NCBI GenBank assembly: GCA_022605955.1
Contig: JAKCOZ010000040.1
Location: 248,001 to 312,000, forward strand
Length of the DNA: 64,000 nucleotides
Reading direction: 5' to 3'
DNA from: Rallus limicola
Lineage: Eukaryota > Chordata > Aves > Gruiformes > Rallidae
Below are positions 47,713 through 59,838 of the stretch, one piece after another (positions within the stretch are counted from its first letter, which is position 1; each line of letters starts with the position of its first letter). Below the pieces are notes generated by a model, which was not told where the DNA came from, searched no databases, and saw only the letters and a program-made list of their open reading frames with translations. A program made the translations under genes and the position numbers.

Positions 47713-49622
47713 ATGAATATTATGACCAACACATGTTTATCTCCTTCATCCTTCATCCTGCCCCTGACTTCTCAACATCATGAAACCAGCCTGGCTGAGC
47801 CAGGCTTAGCAGAGCCGTCTCCAGCCTTCTCCATGGGTTCCCCATGGAGTGACACACCACAAACCTCACATTTTTGCTCTGTCTATACAATTTATTAAGC
47901 AAATCTTTGTCTGTTCCCACACCCTGCTTTCTTATGCCCAGTCACAAGGACACAGAGAGGAGAAAAAGACACAGCTCCAACCCCTGGCCCTCCTCACTGG
48001 ATATTTATGGGCAAAGACAGATCTACCTGTCAGCACAACACACATCTCCACATTTTTACTAAAATAATCCATTTTGGTACCCCTTATTTGTGTTTCTCTA
48101 CAGGGATGCTCCATTACCTGCACCACAGCCACGGGAAGGGTATTCATCCTCCAGAACTGCAATCAGGGACCAGGATGGCTTTCAAACTCCTCTTTTCCTA
48201 TCTTGGGTCAAAGAAATAAGGTCAGAATTTACTACAGTTAATGGGCTGATGAAGTTGCAGGATTGCTGAACATCTGGATTCAGCAACCTCCTAATGGCAA
48301 GCAAGTGAAAATGGTCCCCAAGGAACATAAAGCCTGCAGATGACAACGTCAGCATGGCCTTTTGGAGAGACTGACCTTGCTTTTTTAATAGCATAGAAGA
48401 GAGCAGTTTCTGTGCCAGTGTCTGTGCAAAGGAGCCCAGAAATAACATGCAGGGATGCTCTGTGCAAACACAACTGGTCCTGCTCCCAGCTAAGACTTTG
48501 GGCCAAGCTGGGGTGTCTTGCAGACATGCAGAGGAGCTGTGCATGCCAGACAGGTTTGGCTCTTTGCAGTGCTTTGTTCAAAGCAATAAGCAGGTGGGAA
48601 ACGTGTCTCTGCCAAAGCTGCTGTTCTGCTCCCAAGAGGCTCCTATTGAAATTCAGAAGACAAAAATCTGGATTTCAGCCCTGATATGCAAAATGTTGAA
48701 AAAGTAAGTGGCCTCCAGTGGCTGAGCTCTCAAAACCTCATCCCTGCTACCCTGACTATGGCAAATGCTGGTGGGTTTTTTATTCTGAAGCCTTTTGTGG
48801 CCCCTCCTCTCTCTGTGCAGGAAGCAAAGCACTTAACACTTTGAGAGGCTGATCTGGAAAACCAGAATGTGCAATCAAACAGAGAGTGGTCCAAGAAGGA
48901 AAAGCAATTCCCTCAGGAAAGAGGTATCCAGGGTTGCACTGATTCAACAGGTCTCTGATCTTGTCTCTATCGATGTATGAACCCCTCTCTGTCCCATCAC
49001 TGGAGCGTGACTGGTCTGGGCTTTGAGGACATGGAGAAAAGCGTTATCCAGAAGGCTAAAACAGTCACTTTCAACATCACCTAATCAAAAGTTACCATCT
49101 GTTTTAGGATGAGATGACTTCTAACCTGCACTGCCAGAAGCGTGCATTCAGACACTCATTCAAACACTCCTTAGATCCTGGCCACACATCTATATTACAG
49201 AGCTCAGACATTTCCAGGGACTGCTGAACTGTCTGAACGGTCCTGTGCAAGCTCAGAGCAGATGGGACAGATGATGCTGCTCACAGGGTGGTTTGCATTC
49301 AGCCTCCCTGATACGAGGGATGTGAAGTCTCTTGGCATGTCAACCTCGTAACGACCCGTCCCAAAGCTGGAGAATATTCTGGGCACATCAAAGGTACTGA
49401 GACAGACAGAGCCTCTATGTGCTCAGTGGAAAGCAAAGCCTCTATCCACAACACTTGTCCCAATGTTTCCTTTTTGGATCCAGAAATGCCAATCTGGCAA
49501 TGAGGAATAGAGACTTAAAGTTATGAAGGGGAGGGGGGAATGTTTTCAAAGAGTTGGGATTTTTGAATGGAAAATTTTTTTCTTCTTTTCTTCTTTTTCT
49601 TCTTTTCTCCCTGGTATAAAAT
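47713..49622. other. Single-copy non-coding stretch, 1.9 kb
   Basis: No exon is recognised. It ends in a polypyrimidine tract (49575-49610) immediately before the next CR1. The 111- to 120-codon frames here (for example 48182-48544 minus) have no domain. Confidence 0.5.
49575..49610. repeat. TTC/TTTTC polypyrimidine tract
   Basis: Thirty-six bases made almost only of T and C (TTCTTCTTTTCTTCTTTTTC and neighbours), capable of triplex formation. It lies 13 bp upstream of a CR1 5' end. Confidence 0.9.
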
Positions 49623-50091
49623 GACAGGGATCTCCTGGAGAGAGTCCAGAGGAGGGACAGGGAGATGCTGAAGGGCCTGGAGCATCTCCCCTGTGAGGAA
49701 AGGCTGAGGGAGCTGGGGCTGTTCAGCCTGGAGAGAAGAAGACTAAGGGGGGACCTGATGAATGGTTCTCACTATCTGAAGGGTGGGATGCAGGGGACAT
49801 GGGCAGCCCCTTGTCAGTGTCTGTGGGGACAGGACAAGGGGCAATGGCTGCAAGTTAGAGCAGAGAAAGTTCCAGCCCAAGCTGGGGCTGAACTTTTCCC
49901 CAGGGAGGGTGAGGGAGCCCTGGGCCAGGCTGCCCAGGGGGGTGTGGAGTCTCCATCTCTGGAGAGATTCCAGCCCCGTCTGGACACCGCCCTGTGCAAT
50001 CTGAGCTGGGGAGCTGCTTTGGCAGGGGGTTGGACCCCATGGGCTCTGGAGGGCCCTTCCCACCCCTGAGATTCTGGGATTCTGTGATTCT
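49623..50091 (+). mobile_element. CR1 LINE copy, group B
   Basis: The 5' break is at GACAGGGATCTCCTGGAGAG and the tail is GAGATTCTGGGATTCTGTGA. The frame 49665-50069 is the standard B frame. By eye about three substitutions separate 80 bp of it from the copy at 27294-27889. Confidence 0.93.
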
Positions 50092-51243
50092 CCATCCAGA
50101 CAGCAAGCTAAGGTGTAGCTCCTAGAAAGATGTCCAGTTCTCACAAAGCAATTTCAGGGCAGTATGTTTCATTTCAAACTAAGCTTTCTGGCTGGCTGAG
50201 AGCAAGCAGACATGCAGTGTCTGCTGCAGATGCCCCTGCTCCCTCTGGGCAAGCCTCCAGCGTGATGTTTGCTGAGCACTGCTCTTGTGCAAACAGGAAA
50301 TCTTGTTGACTTGGGTTGCATTACTTGTGTACACATGGAGATTTGTATCAGGAGAAAGGAGAAAAACTGCTTTCTCCTCCACTGGGTGATGTTACTGTAT
50401 TTTTCCCCTATTCCCCAAATTAAAAATCCATTGATCCTAGATAGCTCAATTACTCCTTTTCAAGCACCTCAGGAAGGGAAACACATGTCCAAACGACTGC
50501 CACTCATGGAAAAAGCAGCTAACTACTTACTGTCTTTTAATATTTCCTCTACCTTGTCAATGTGGTGATGCATCACACTCTGGAGACTGTGTTTCTCTAT
50601 AAAACCTTTGTTGTCAGTTGCTTAAAACAGTCACACCAGAAATACCTTTATTGGTTTGACATTTCTCAGATGTTTTCTGCATTTCTGAAGGACTTAATCA
50701 GCTCTTCTTGAGTTATGTGATCATTAAAAATATCTACAGCCCTTACTTTTTTTCCCCCACATCCTTTTTGTGATCAAGTAACTAGCAAACCTCTTTGTTT
50801 TGAATAGAGCTGCTTGTAAAATGCTCCCTCCTACCCCTTCTTCCACTGTAGAATTTTGCCCTTTTTTCAAGAGTTATTTGGGGTTTGACTTCAGTGTTTT
50901 CTGATGAATACTGAAGGAAATAAGAGAAGCAGGTCCTTTTCCCAGAAATATACAGGAAAATCCAAAACCTGATTTTCCATTTCAAAAGTTTCAGGTTCAG
51001 TTGGGGTTTTTTTAGTCTGTCTTGAGTTGGAACTCAAACTCACTTTAGAGAGAAGTATAATTTTAGAGTCTTAAGCTATAAATAGTTTCCAAGTGCCAGC
51101 TTCTTCCCCACATTCCCCAAAAGAATCAAAGCCTCCCTCCTTAGACAGCCCGTTTCCACATGGAGATAGCTGGAACTAGACCTTTGTATGGGGTATTTTG
51201 TACAAGTGGACTAACAGCCCCCAAATTGAGTAGACTTTCACTA
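50092..51243. other. Single-copy non-coding stretch
   Basis: About 1.15 kb, AT-rich from 50570 on. No exon or repeat is recognised. Confidence 0.5.
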
Positions 51244-51541
51244 AATCATAGAATCATAGAATGGCATGGGTTGGAAGGGACTCCAAGGAACACAGAGCTC
51301 CAATCCCCTGCCACAGGCAGGGACACCAACCTCCAGGCCTGGAGCTACACAAGGTTGCCCAGGGCCCCAGCCAACCTGGCCTTCAACACCCCCAGGGATG
51401 GGGCACCCACCCCCTCTCTGGGCAGCCCCTTCCAGCCCCTCACCACTCCCTCTGCAAAGAACTTCCCCCTAAGATCCAATTTAACCCTTCCTTCCTTTAG
51501 CTTCACTCCATCCTCCTTGTCCTGCCATTGTCTACCCTTTT
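51244..51541 (-). mobile_element. CR1 LINE fragment, group A, more diverged
   Basis: The tail AATCATAGAATCATAGAATG, then group A. From about 51450 it drifts (TCCCTCTGCAAAGAACTTCC, AAGATCCAATTTAACCC), so this is either an older member or a sister subfamily. It breaks off near 51541. Confidence 0.9.
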
Positions 51542-52430
51542 AAGGATGACCATCTGCTGGTGAGCAGATGTTCTTGTCCTCCTAATGACAGTGCCAAACT
51601 ACCAAAGACTGATATGAGGCTTTATTATAAGGGAAGCCAGCATGGGAAGTCAGCATGGACTGCCCAAGTCTCCCTCTCGCTCCAAAGAGCTCGTTACCAA
51701 GTTGATGCTGCTAAATCCCCTGATGCACACTGCCTGTTGCCAGCAAGGCTTGACTCATGATAAATCTCAGCAGAGCCCAGGACCTGGGGAGGCTGCGGTG
51801 CCAGGGAGTGTGCTAATGACACCACTGTGAGGACAAGCACTTTTGGGTACCCAAAAACATTCCCTGGCACAGTGTTATTTACTGATATAGATTTAGCCAA
51901 AGAAACAGCGCGGTGCCTATAAATTCCCCTGGTTTCTATGGCTACAAGGATGTAATAAGTACATCGCAGAGAGAGAAAGAGATTCAATTGCCCCAGTAGA
52001 AAACCTACAAGACAATCACTGTGATTCTTGCTGGCTTTAAAATCAATTAATCTGTTGTAGCAGGAGGTCTGTAGGGCAGAGCGTAGCAAGCTGCCCAGAG
52101 GCATGTAACTGAAGCAAACGGCTCCACGTGCAACCCTGGCAGATGAGCTGACTCCAGCTTGTAGGTCACTCTTTCACAGCAGTGCTGGCTCCACAGGTCT
52201 CCTCAGAGAAAGTAATACATGAGCTGCTCTCTCTCTAGAAATTGAGGAGCTTTCATTTGGCTGCAGTGACCAGGGAGGAGAAGGGAGGGGATCGTGCTGG
52301 GGAGGACAGGCACTGAGCAGAGCAGCTGGCTGGTGGCCACACCACAGCAAAGCCCTGCTTCACCCACAGCCTGTCACCAAACGTCACTCGAGTCCCATCA
52401 CTGTGGACATGAAAAATGATTCTCTTTACA

Positions 52431-52466
52431 GAAGGGAAAAAAAGAAAAAGAAAAAGCAAAGAAAAT
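52431..52466. repeat. GAAAAA-type polypurine tract
   Basis: GGGAAAAAAAGAAAAAGAAAAAG and flanking purines. Low complexity. Confidence 0.85.
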
Positions 52467-55197
52467 ACTCCAGAGCCCCTGCCAGGAGTTGCAGAGCAGT
52501 CATATGCTGTTTGGAGACTTTCATGATCAAAGGGTCCTTCCCAGCCTCTTTCTTCTGCCACCACAAAGTCAAGCCCTTTTACAAGACTAACAATATGCAG
52601 ACATTCAAACTTTCATACAAAGGAAACAGCAAGGATTATGCATTTGATTAATCTTTACATTATAAACCTAAAGGGCAGATATACTCTCTCTCCCTGCCCG
52701 GAAAGCCCTGGCTACTGCAGGCTCTGAAATCTATGGATTTTTTTCCCATTTGTTAAATTTCCATTAATAAGAAAGTACAATAGACTCTGCAAACATTGCT
52801 GCTTTTCCCTGCTCTCAATCTCCCTGTGTGATTGCTTCAAAATCCCCTGATCTTGGTAGTGCCACTTAAGGCAGCATCTGTACCAAATGGAAGCCCAAGC
52901 CCAGGCCAAGAAAGAGTCACAGGTTTCTGATGACCTTTTATTATCTTTAATACAAATATGCTGGTCATGTAAAACCAGCATTCTGGCAAACAAGACCTGC
53001 ATATAAAATAGCCCTGGATACAATTTCTCATCCCAAGACTCCTCAGCACAGAAGTCTCCCTGCATGACAGCTACAGATGATAAATGTACTGACTTAGATG
53101 AAGCTGAGCTGCACCGAAACAGTCTGGTCTCATTTAGTCCACTCCTATTAGGACAAGTTAAATTCAAGCTTAAAACTAAACTGAAGAGAAGATCTTAGCA
53201 ATTCAAACACAAACCACACCTCTGGAATCCCTGATCTCAAAGTCAGCAGAAATAGGCTCAGCTTTTTTTTGCTGATTTAGCAATAAAGTCAAGTTTTATT
53301 CTATGGGCTCTTTCAGGGCAGAGTTTGAAAAATGAGGCCGTGTCTACCTTGCCAGCACCTTGGGAAAGCTGTGTGGCCAGTTTATGTGAACAAGCAGAGT
53401 TTATTTCCCCTACCCTGTCCAAACTCCTGTTTGGTCTCCCTCAGACGTGGCAATTCCACTCAAGGAGCAGTTGCATCTCAGGGTCAGCATCTGAGCTCTG
53501 CAGGATTTCATGGTCAGGATCCTTGTATTTGAGCCCAGACAAATACCAAGTATTAACACAACAGTTCTGACACTTTCAAGCAACCATCCTGAGCCTTCAC
53601 TAGAAATCCCAGCGATTGCTTTGGAGGAGATGAGATTTGTAAGGGATCTACCTCTGGAAATGGCAGCACCGCTGGTAGTTTTAACATTAAACCAAGTCTC
53701 CACTCCAAGGTTAAGCCAGAACATCTATCTGCCTCCAAATAAGACACAACTGTTCCTATATCCCCTTTACTCCCTTGCTTTTTTTTTATTATGGGGCTAT
53801 TTTTCTGCCCATTCAGTGAGCTGAGTGAAGGAATAAGAGCCTGTAGGCATGGGACCACTTCTTTGTGCAACAACAAGGTGGTAGATTCTTTCAGCCTGGC
53901 TCAGGTAATCTCATGTTTTAGTTTTTCTATGCTGGAGCTAGTCAAATAAGAGTCAGAATCCAACCCGTATTTTCCCTATTATGAGCTTAACTGTATTGAT
54001 CTATGGAAATACTTTGTGGGGGGCTGCAGGGAAAAAAAATCACAGGATGTCCAATAAAATCCTTGCAAATAATGGTTCCTGGCTTTGTCTCATCTGTCAT
54101 CTGCCCTCCCATCGTCCATTCATGATTCAATATCTTAAACTTTTTGAGGAGGCAAAGGAATAAAGAAGAAAAAGGCATTTCCAATTCTTCTTCAAATCAT
54201 AAAACCTACACACAACCAAAAAAAAAACAACCCTCAGCTGCATTTATTTATATCGATCAGGAAGGTATTTACTTCAAGCACTGAACAAATGTCTCTGCAA
54301 ACATCAATATTGGTATTAGACTCATAAATGTCATCTATATTTCATAATGTGAGAAGCAATGACTTTTGGGAACGCTCAGGCCTTTCATTCATTCCATCTT
54401 CTTACTTCTTTTTGCCTCCCTTCTCTGGAAGGAGGCTGCAGGGCTGTGATATATTTAGTCCCACACTCTGAGTTTGCTGCCACGGCTGCCAGTGAATATA
54501 GATTCAGCCAGTTGGCTCAACCCTAAGCAGAGTCTGTGTCAGGAAATGGAGAGTGATTTGAAGGGTTTCAGCATGGTTTCACCTGGCATTAGGTGCACAG
54601 TCCACAGGAGAAATGTCACAGTCAGGAGACTGGGCTCTTCCTAATTTTTGGCTTTGGGACAATGTCTGGGGAGCTTTGTTCCAGCACCTCAGAGCAAGGG
54701 GCATCCAGGAGCTCATGCAATATTTCCAGCAATAATGGAGGCTCTAAAATTCAAGCTGCTGTATTTCTGGTCAAGAAATTAGGTAGGCATTTCAGTAGCT
54801 GCACCAGCTCCAACAGCTTCTATCAATTTCTCTCCAAGATCCCATCACTTTCCCCCCCAATTCCTTCCTAATTTACTAAATCACTTCTTGTCTTACAGCA
54901 TCAGATCTGAGGAAATATTGGCACACTTGAGGTGAGGCTTGGACAGAAAGCTTAAGCAAAAGGAACCAACACTGTCACCCTCAAAGCCGGCCTGGGGTGT
55001 GTTGGGCTTGTCCCAAGCTTTCCAGGCCCAGCTGGTTGAGACAAACTCTTCAGCACCACCCTTCTTCAGATGCTTGAGGAAAGCAGACAGAGTACCAGCC
55101 CTATTTTAGAAATAACTCCCAATCTGTTGTTTTAAGAGCTGAATAAATCTAGTCCTAAATGCCCATCGCTACAGCTCCCACTGCCTTTGAATGAGCC

Positions 55198-55212
55198 TTT
55201 TTTTTTTTTTTA
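55198..55212. repeat. T15 homopolymer
   Basis: Fifteen consecutive T, with no element end recognised beside it. Confidence 0.9.
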
Positions 55213-55445
55213 GTTAAGCTGCCTGAAGCATCTCAGAAAAAATGCTTGGGACCACAGTGCAGGAGCCCTGCTTAAGCCTGAGCTTTGGTGCCAGTCAGGA
55301 ATCTGTTATCAAAGGCCTGGAGCTGAAAGGAAGAGCTCCCCTGAACACTTCAGAAGCTGCCAGCCAGAAGTGAAGGAGTACATGATATATTTTTTGGGCA
55401 CAAAACCATCTTCTAGGCCAAGAAAGGAAACAAATATGTTAATTC

Positions 55446-55465
55446 AAAAAAAAAAAGGGGGGGGG
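55446..55465. repeat. A11G9 low-complexity junction
   Basis: A run of about eleven A directly followed by about nine G. No element tail is recognised. Confidence 0.9.
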
Positions 55466-56249
55466 AGGAGGACTCTGTTTTATTTCTTGCATTGCCTCGA
55501 GAGAGAAATGCCATCTTTCATCTTCCTTCTCTCTTTTCTTGGTATTTCCTTGCTCTCTTTTCCTCTGAGTTTCTGAAGAATTAGGAACAGCCCCACACAG
55601 ATCAGCCTGGCTGTGATGTCCCAGGGGAATGGAGATGACACATGGCCATCCAGGCCTGAGCTGCACCGGCCACATCAGGCCAAAAGCAGCACAAATCTAG
55701 TCTGTGTCTATCTCAGAAGATACCTGAGACTACAACCAGGCTGCCCTTACACTTCCCCAAGGCACTGAGAGTCCATGCACTGACCTCTCCAGTTTCATAA
55801 GGGACTCAGCTTGTCAAAAAACATGGCCAAGATCCAGTTTCAACCTTTGAGAGGCAAGAGAGGGAGCCTAGGGAGGCTTCTCCCCACAAGAAGGTCTTTC
55901 AGAGCTCAAGATGCCATGGGATGTGGTTCAAGTGACACCATTCTCTCAGCAGGGAAGAAAGCAAAAGCCCATCTCTGCTTAGCTGAGATCATCCCCTTGA
56001 GCAGTCCTGCTCACCACCTCCAGCACAGACTGGTAAAGGGGCGTTTGATGTCTGCAAAGTCCTTTGAAATCCTCAGATGAAAGGAGCTTGGGAAGCACAA
56101 AGTATTATTGTGATGAGGTGTTGCATGGAAATGGGATGGGCCATGCTCTGGCAACACCACACACACAAAGCTCAGTCTGCTTTCTGACTGGTGCCCAGGG
56201 ATTTTTGGACAGGTTCTGGGAACTCTGGGATATCTCTGTCCATGGAAGA

Positions 56250-56300
56250 GAGAGGAAGGTCATGTGCCTCAGTTTCTTAAGAGTAAAATGAAAACACCAC
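56250..56300 (+). mobile_element. Possible MIR SINE relic, 3' part
   Basis: TGTGCCTCAGTTTCTTAAGA followed by GTAAAATGAAAAC matches the conserved MIR 3' core (TGTGCCTCAGTTTCCTCATC then TGTAAAATGGGAA) closely. The upstream half is not convincing. Confidence 0.45.
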
Positions 56301-57167
56301 CATCTTTGGTAGTCTACTTATACTCCAGGCAAGAAGTTTTTAAGCCCTGTGACTGTCCTCACCTCCTCTCATCAATATCTCTTCCTTTCTCCATAGGAGT
56401 GTATGAGGACAGAGTTTATCCCTCATACTCATAGTTGGAGAATGACAGCTTTCCAAGACGACATGGTCCCTACACAATTTATACCCTTACATGCCTTACA
56501 GAAGGAGCAGATTAAATGAGCAACAAACTGGAAATCTCAGAATTATTTAATAGGATTGTCCCTGGTATCCAGAGAAATTTAGATCTGGCAGAAAAAAACC
56601 CAACATTTAGGAGTTTAGGAGAAGGTTTTCTGAGCTGATTCCTGTAGCCAGAGATCACCTCTCCCAAGTTTCACTGGGAGCTGTGGAGTAGCTGTGGTTT
56701 TATTAAAGTTTCAGGTCTCAAAGGCATGTGATGAGATTCAGCTTTCACTTCAGGAACTGATAAAAACCAGCAACTTAAAAATAACACCTCCCCTCAAGCT
56801 TCAAGTCTCACAAAATAAGTTAAAAAATGAGAATCTGACAAAATTTCCATTAAAAAAGTCACATGTTTCAGAAGGCAACATCCAGATCTTGTAGAAAGTG
56901 ACTTCTGAAGTTTGGGAGGTTGCAGTAATCTGCATGTGGCTCTAAGACAAGGGAGTTGAGGCTCTGGTTCCCTGAGCAGAGGCTGGCACAGGGGCAAAGT
57001 GCTTCCAGGAATTCAGGTTGCCATAGGGTGATGCTCCTGGGACACGGCTGTGGGATGCAGGCAGAGCTGAGAGAGGAGTTCTGGAAGTCCAGACTTGGTA
57101 ACAGTGTAGAAAAAGCAATACTGTTACATCATTGCTTAGGGCTGACTTCCCCCACTTCCTGGTGTTT

Positions 57168-57640
57168 CATAGAATCATAGAATCCCAGCCTGGTCTGGGT
57201 TGGAAGGGACCCCAAGGGTCACAGAGCTCCAACCCCCTGCCACAGGCAGGGACACCAACCTCCAGGCCTGGAGCTACACAAGGTTGCCCAGGGCCCCAGC
57301 CAACCTGGCCTTCAACACCCCCAGGCACGGGGCACCCACCCCCTCTCTGGGCAGCCCCTGCCAGCCCCTCACAACTCTCTCTGCACAGAACTTCCCCCTC
57401 AGATCTCCTCTCCCCCTTCCCTCCTCCAGCTTCACTCCAGCCCCCTTGTCCTGCCAGGCTCTGCCCTTGAACAAGCTGATTCCCCTCCTGTTCCTCTGCT
57501 CCATTCAGGGACTGGCAGGCTGCAATGAGGTCCCCCCACAGCCTTCTCTTCTCCAGGCTGACCCAGCCCAGCTCCCTCAGCCTCTCTCCAGAGGGGAGCT
57601 GCTCCAGCCCTCTGAGCATCTTCATGGCTCCTCCTCCTCA
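57168..57640 (-). mobile_element. CR1 LINE copy, group A
   Basis: The tail TCATAGAATCATAGAATCCC is at 57168. Clean group A to about 57620, then a deletion-scarred end (TTCATGGCTCCTCCTCCTCA) before the match fades. The minus frame reads [20 protein letters not shown]. Confidence 0.92.
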
Positions 57641-58397
57641 ACAGTTCTTCTGGTCCCCATCACTGAAGGATGGGGACAGTCAAGCTCCACAGAAGATTGT
57701 AAGAATGGGGCAGGTCTAACTCTGTTTCTAATAACCAGCCAGACTCAACTCTGCTGTTGGGTAGACGAGTGTCCTGGTCAGGTAGGTTTGCTGGTGGATT
57801 GAACCCATCCTGTGGGTTCTCCCTCCCATGACCCTAACGCATCCAGAAACCACCCTGAACACAGGCAGATGTTCAAGGGCAGTGACAAGTGTCTGTGTGT
57901 TGCCATTGTATGAGCAGGGAATGGTATTGCAGCTTCTATAGGACAAAGGGACAAGCCAGAACTCATCTCTCTGGGGACAGGAAGATGCCTCGTCCTGAGG
58001 AGAGATGAGAAATGCTCAGCATTTAGCTAATAAAGTAAAATGGAATGAGAACTCCACAGCCCTGCACATCATTAAGTTGCAATTCAAAACCCAAACACAA
58101 ATAAAACAATTTCCCTGTTAAGTGAAGCTTGCAGAATGAGTCCTGGGCAGGTTTGCCTATACTGTGGCTTCAGAGGAAAAAGAGAAGGAAACAAACCAAC
58201 TTCTAAGTGATGAAGGGATTTTTCTGTGCCATTTCTGTAATTTGCAGAGCAGCACAATGCACAGCGAGGTGCAGAGAGCAAGGCTGGTAATGTCAGGGCA
58301 TCTCATGGCTCAGAAGGATTTTTAGCCTTGCAAACCTTCCCAAGAGCCCAACGTTGTCAGGCTCTGTCCCCTGTGCAGAGGTGATGGCAAGGAGGGG

Positions 58398-58427
58398 ATG
58401 CTTGGGGATGCTCAGAGATGCTTGGGG
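58398..58427. repeat. 10-bp tandem repeat, three units
   Basis: ATGCTTGGGG, ATGCTCAGAG, ATGCTTGGGG. A small tandem array in unique sequence. Confidence 0.85.
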
Positions 58428-58527
58428 AGATGGACCCAGGGCTGCAGCCAAGAAGTGACTGTGAATCTCCAGCAAACACTGATGGTGTCAAGGGCTGGGA
58501 AAGGGTCCTTTCCCCCCACCCCAACCC

Positions 58528-58870
58528 ACATAATTAATTAATCAATCAGAGGAACTACAGATACACAAGGTTTTGGTGTAAAAAACACACCCCTACTACC
58601 ACAAAACTTCTTTTGTAAATCATGTTTTAGAAATGATGGCAAGAATTATAATCTAATGATCTCTCCTGTAATTATGAATAACTGCAGATGTCCAACCTTT
58701 TATCTGAGTAAAATAACAATAATATTAATATCTGATTGTCACAGCTAATGACAAATAGATGTGCAATGCAATAACAAGCAATTAACACAACCTCTAGTTA
58801 TTAATATCTCTTGTTTCCACTGACGTTATTATCATCTGAAGAGCATTTCAGCAACATTCATTTTTCAGAA
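58528..58870. promoter_or_regulatory. Candidate conserved non-coding element, TAAT-rich
   Basis: Starts with TAATTAATTAATCAATCA (58531-58548) and continues with many TAAT/ATTA cores, AATATTAATATCTGATTGTC, AGCTAATGACAAATAGATG and CTAGTTATTAATATCTC. A strong AT-rich island with a sharp edge against GC-balanced flanks, no repeat match and no frame. The most enhancer-like stretch in the window by composition, but conservation is untested. Confidence 0.28.
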
Positions 58871-59269
58871 TGACCCAGCAGCTCTTTGAGGAAATTTTGT
58901 TGGTTTTAAGCTGAAAACAAATAAAAATGTCCACTTCTCCTACTGAGTTCTGGCTTTCTGAGCCTGGCAAAGCTTTTTAGGGTTTTCCAAACTCTGACAT
59001 TACACAGTGAAAGGGTCTTGGCAGCTTTTCAGTGCAACTGGGGTGAGTCTGAATCATGCAGGAGAAAACTCAACTGTGTGGCCTCTTGGCTTGCTGAAAA
59101 AGCCAGTTGTCCTGACTGGAAAGCAAAAATATGGCACTTGCTGTGATTTGGTGAAAGTGGCCAGGCTTAATGAAGCTTTTGTTATTAAAATAAAATCCTC
59201 CCTGACTGATAGTATCAGAGAGGGAGGTTGGGAAATGCTGGTTGTGAGAGATGCATGCCCATGATTGTG

Positions 59270-59838
59270 AGAGGGGATTGTCCCTCTCTGCTCTGCCCTG
59301 GGGAGGCCCCAGCTGGAGTCCTGTGTCCAGAGCTGGGGCCCCAGGACAAGAGAGATGTGGGGCTGTTGGAGAGGGGTCAGAGGAGCCCCGGAGATGCTCA
59401 GAGGGCTGGAGCAGCTCCCCTCTGGAGAGAGGCTGAGGGAGCTGGGCTGGGTCAGCCTGGAGAAGAGAAGGCTGTGGGGGGACCTCATTGCAGCCTGCCA
59501 GTCCCTGAAGGGAGCAGAGGAACAGGAGGGGAATCAGCTTGTTCAAGGGCAGAGCCTGGCAGGACAAGGGGGCTGCAGTGAAGCTGGAGGAGGGAAGGGG
59601 GAGAGGAGATCTGAGGGGGAAGTTCTGTGCAGAGAGAGTGGGGAGGGGCTGGCAGGGGCTGCCCAGAGAGGGGGTGGGTGCCCCGTGCCTGGGGGTGTCC
59701 AAGGCCAGGTTGGCTGGGGCCCTGGGCAACCTTGTGTAGCTCCAGGCCTGGAGGTTGGTGTCCCTGCCTGTGTCAGGGGGTTGGAGCTCTGTGCTCCTTG
59801 GGGTCCCGTCCAATCCATGCCATTCTATGATTCTATGA
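59270..59838 (+). mobile_element. CR1 LINE copy, group A, intact octamer tail
   Basis: The 5' break is at GAGGGGATTGTCCCTCTCTG and the 3' end is a clean ATTCTATGATTCTATGA. Near the tail it reads GGGGTCCCGTCCAATCCATG. The frame 59355-59981 shows [20 protein letters not shown]. The intact tail and close match to 31492-32029 indicate youth. Confidence 0.93.

Larger units (their letters stand above)
51542..57167. other. Single-copy non-coding stretch, 5.6 kb, free of CR1
   Basis: The longest CR1-free interval. It includes a GAAAAA tract (52431-52466), T runs (53260-53268, 53780-53788), T15 (55198-55212), A11G9 (55446-55465) and a MIR-like relic (56250-56300). The 151-codon minus frame at 52712-53167 shows no domain and is within chance expectation. 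Confidence 0.5.
57641..59269. other. Single-copy non-coding stretch with TAAT-rich element
   Basis: Contains a 10-bp triplet repeat at 58398-58427 and the candidate element at 58528-58870. No exon is recognised. Confidence 0.5.

Noticed and set aside
52712..53167. 151-codon minus-strand frame
   Set aside because: No domain, cysteine/tryptophan-scattered composition, chance length.
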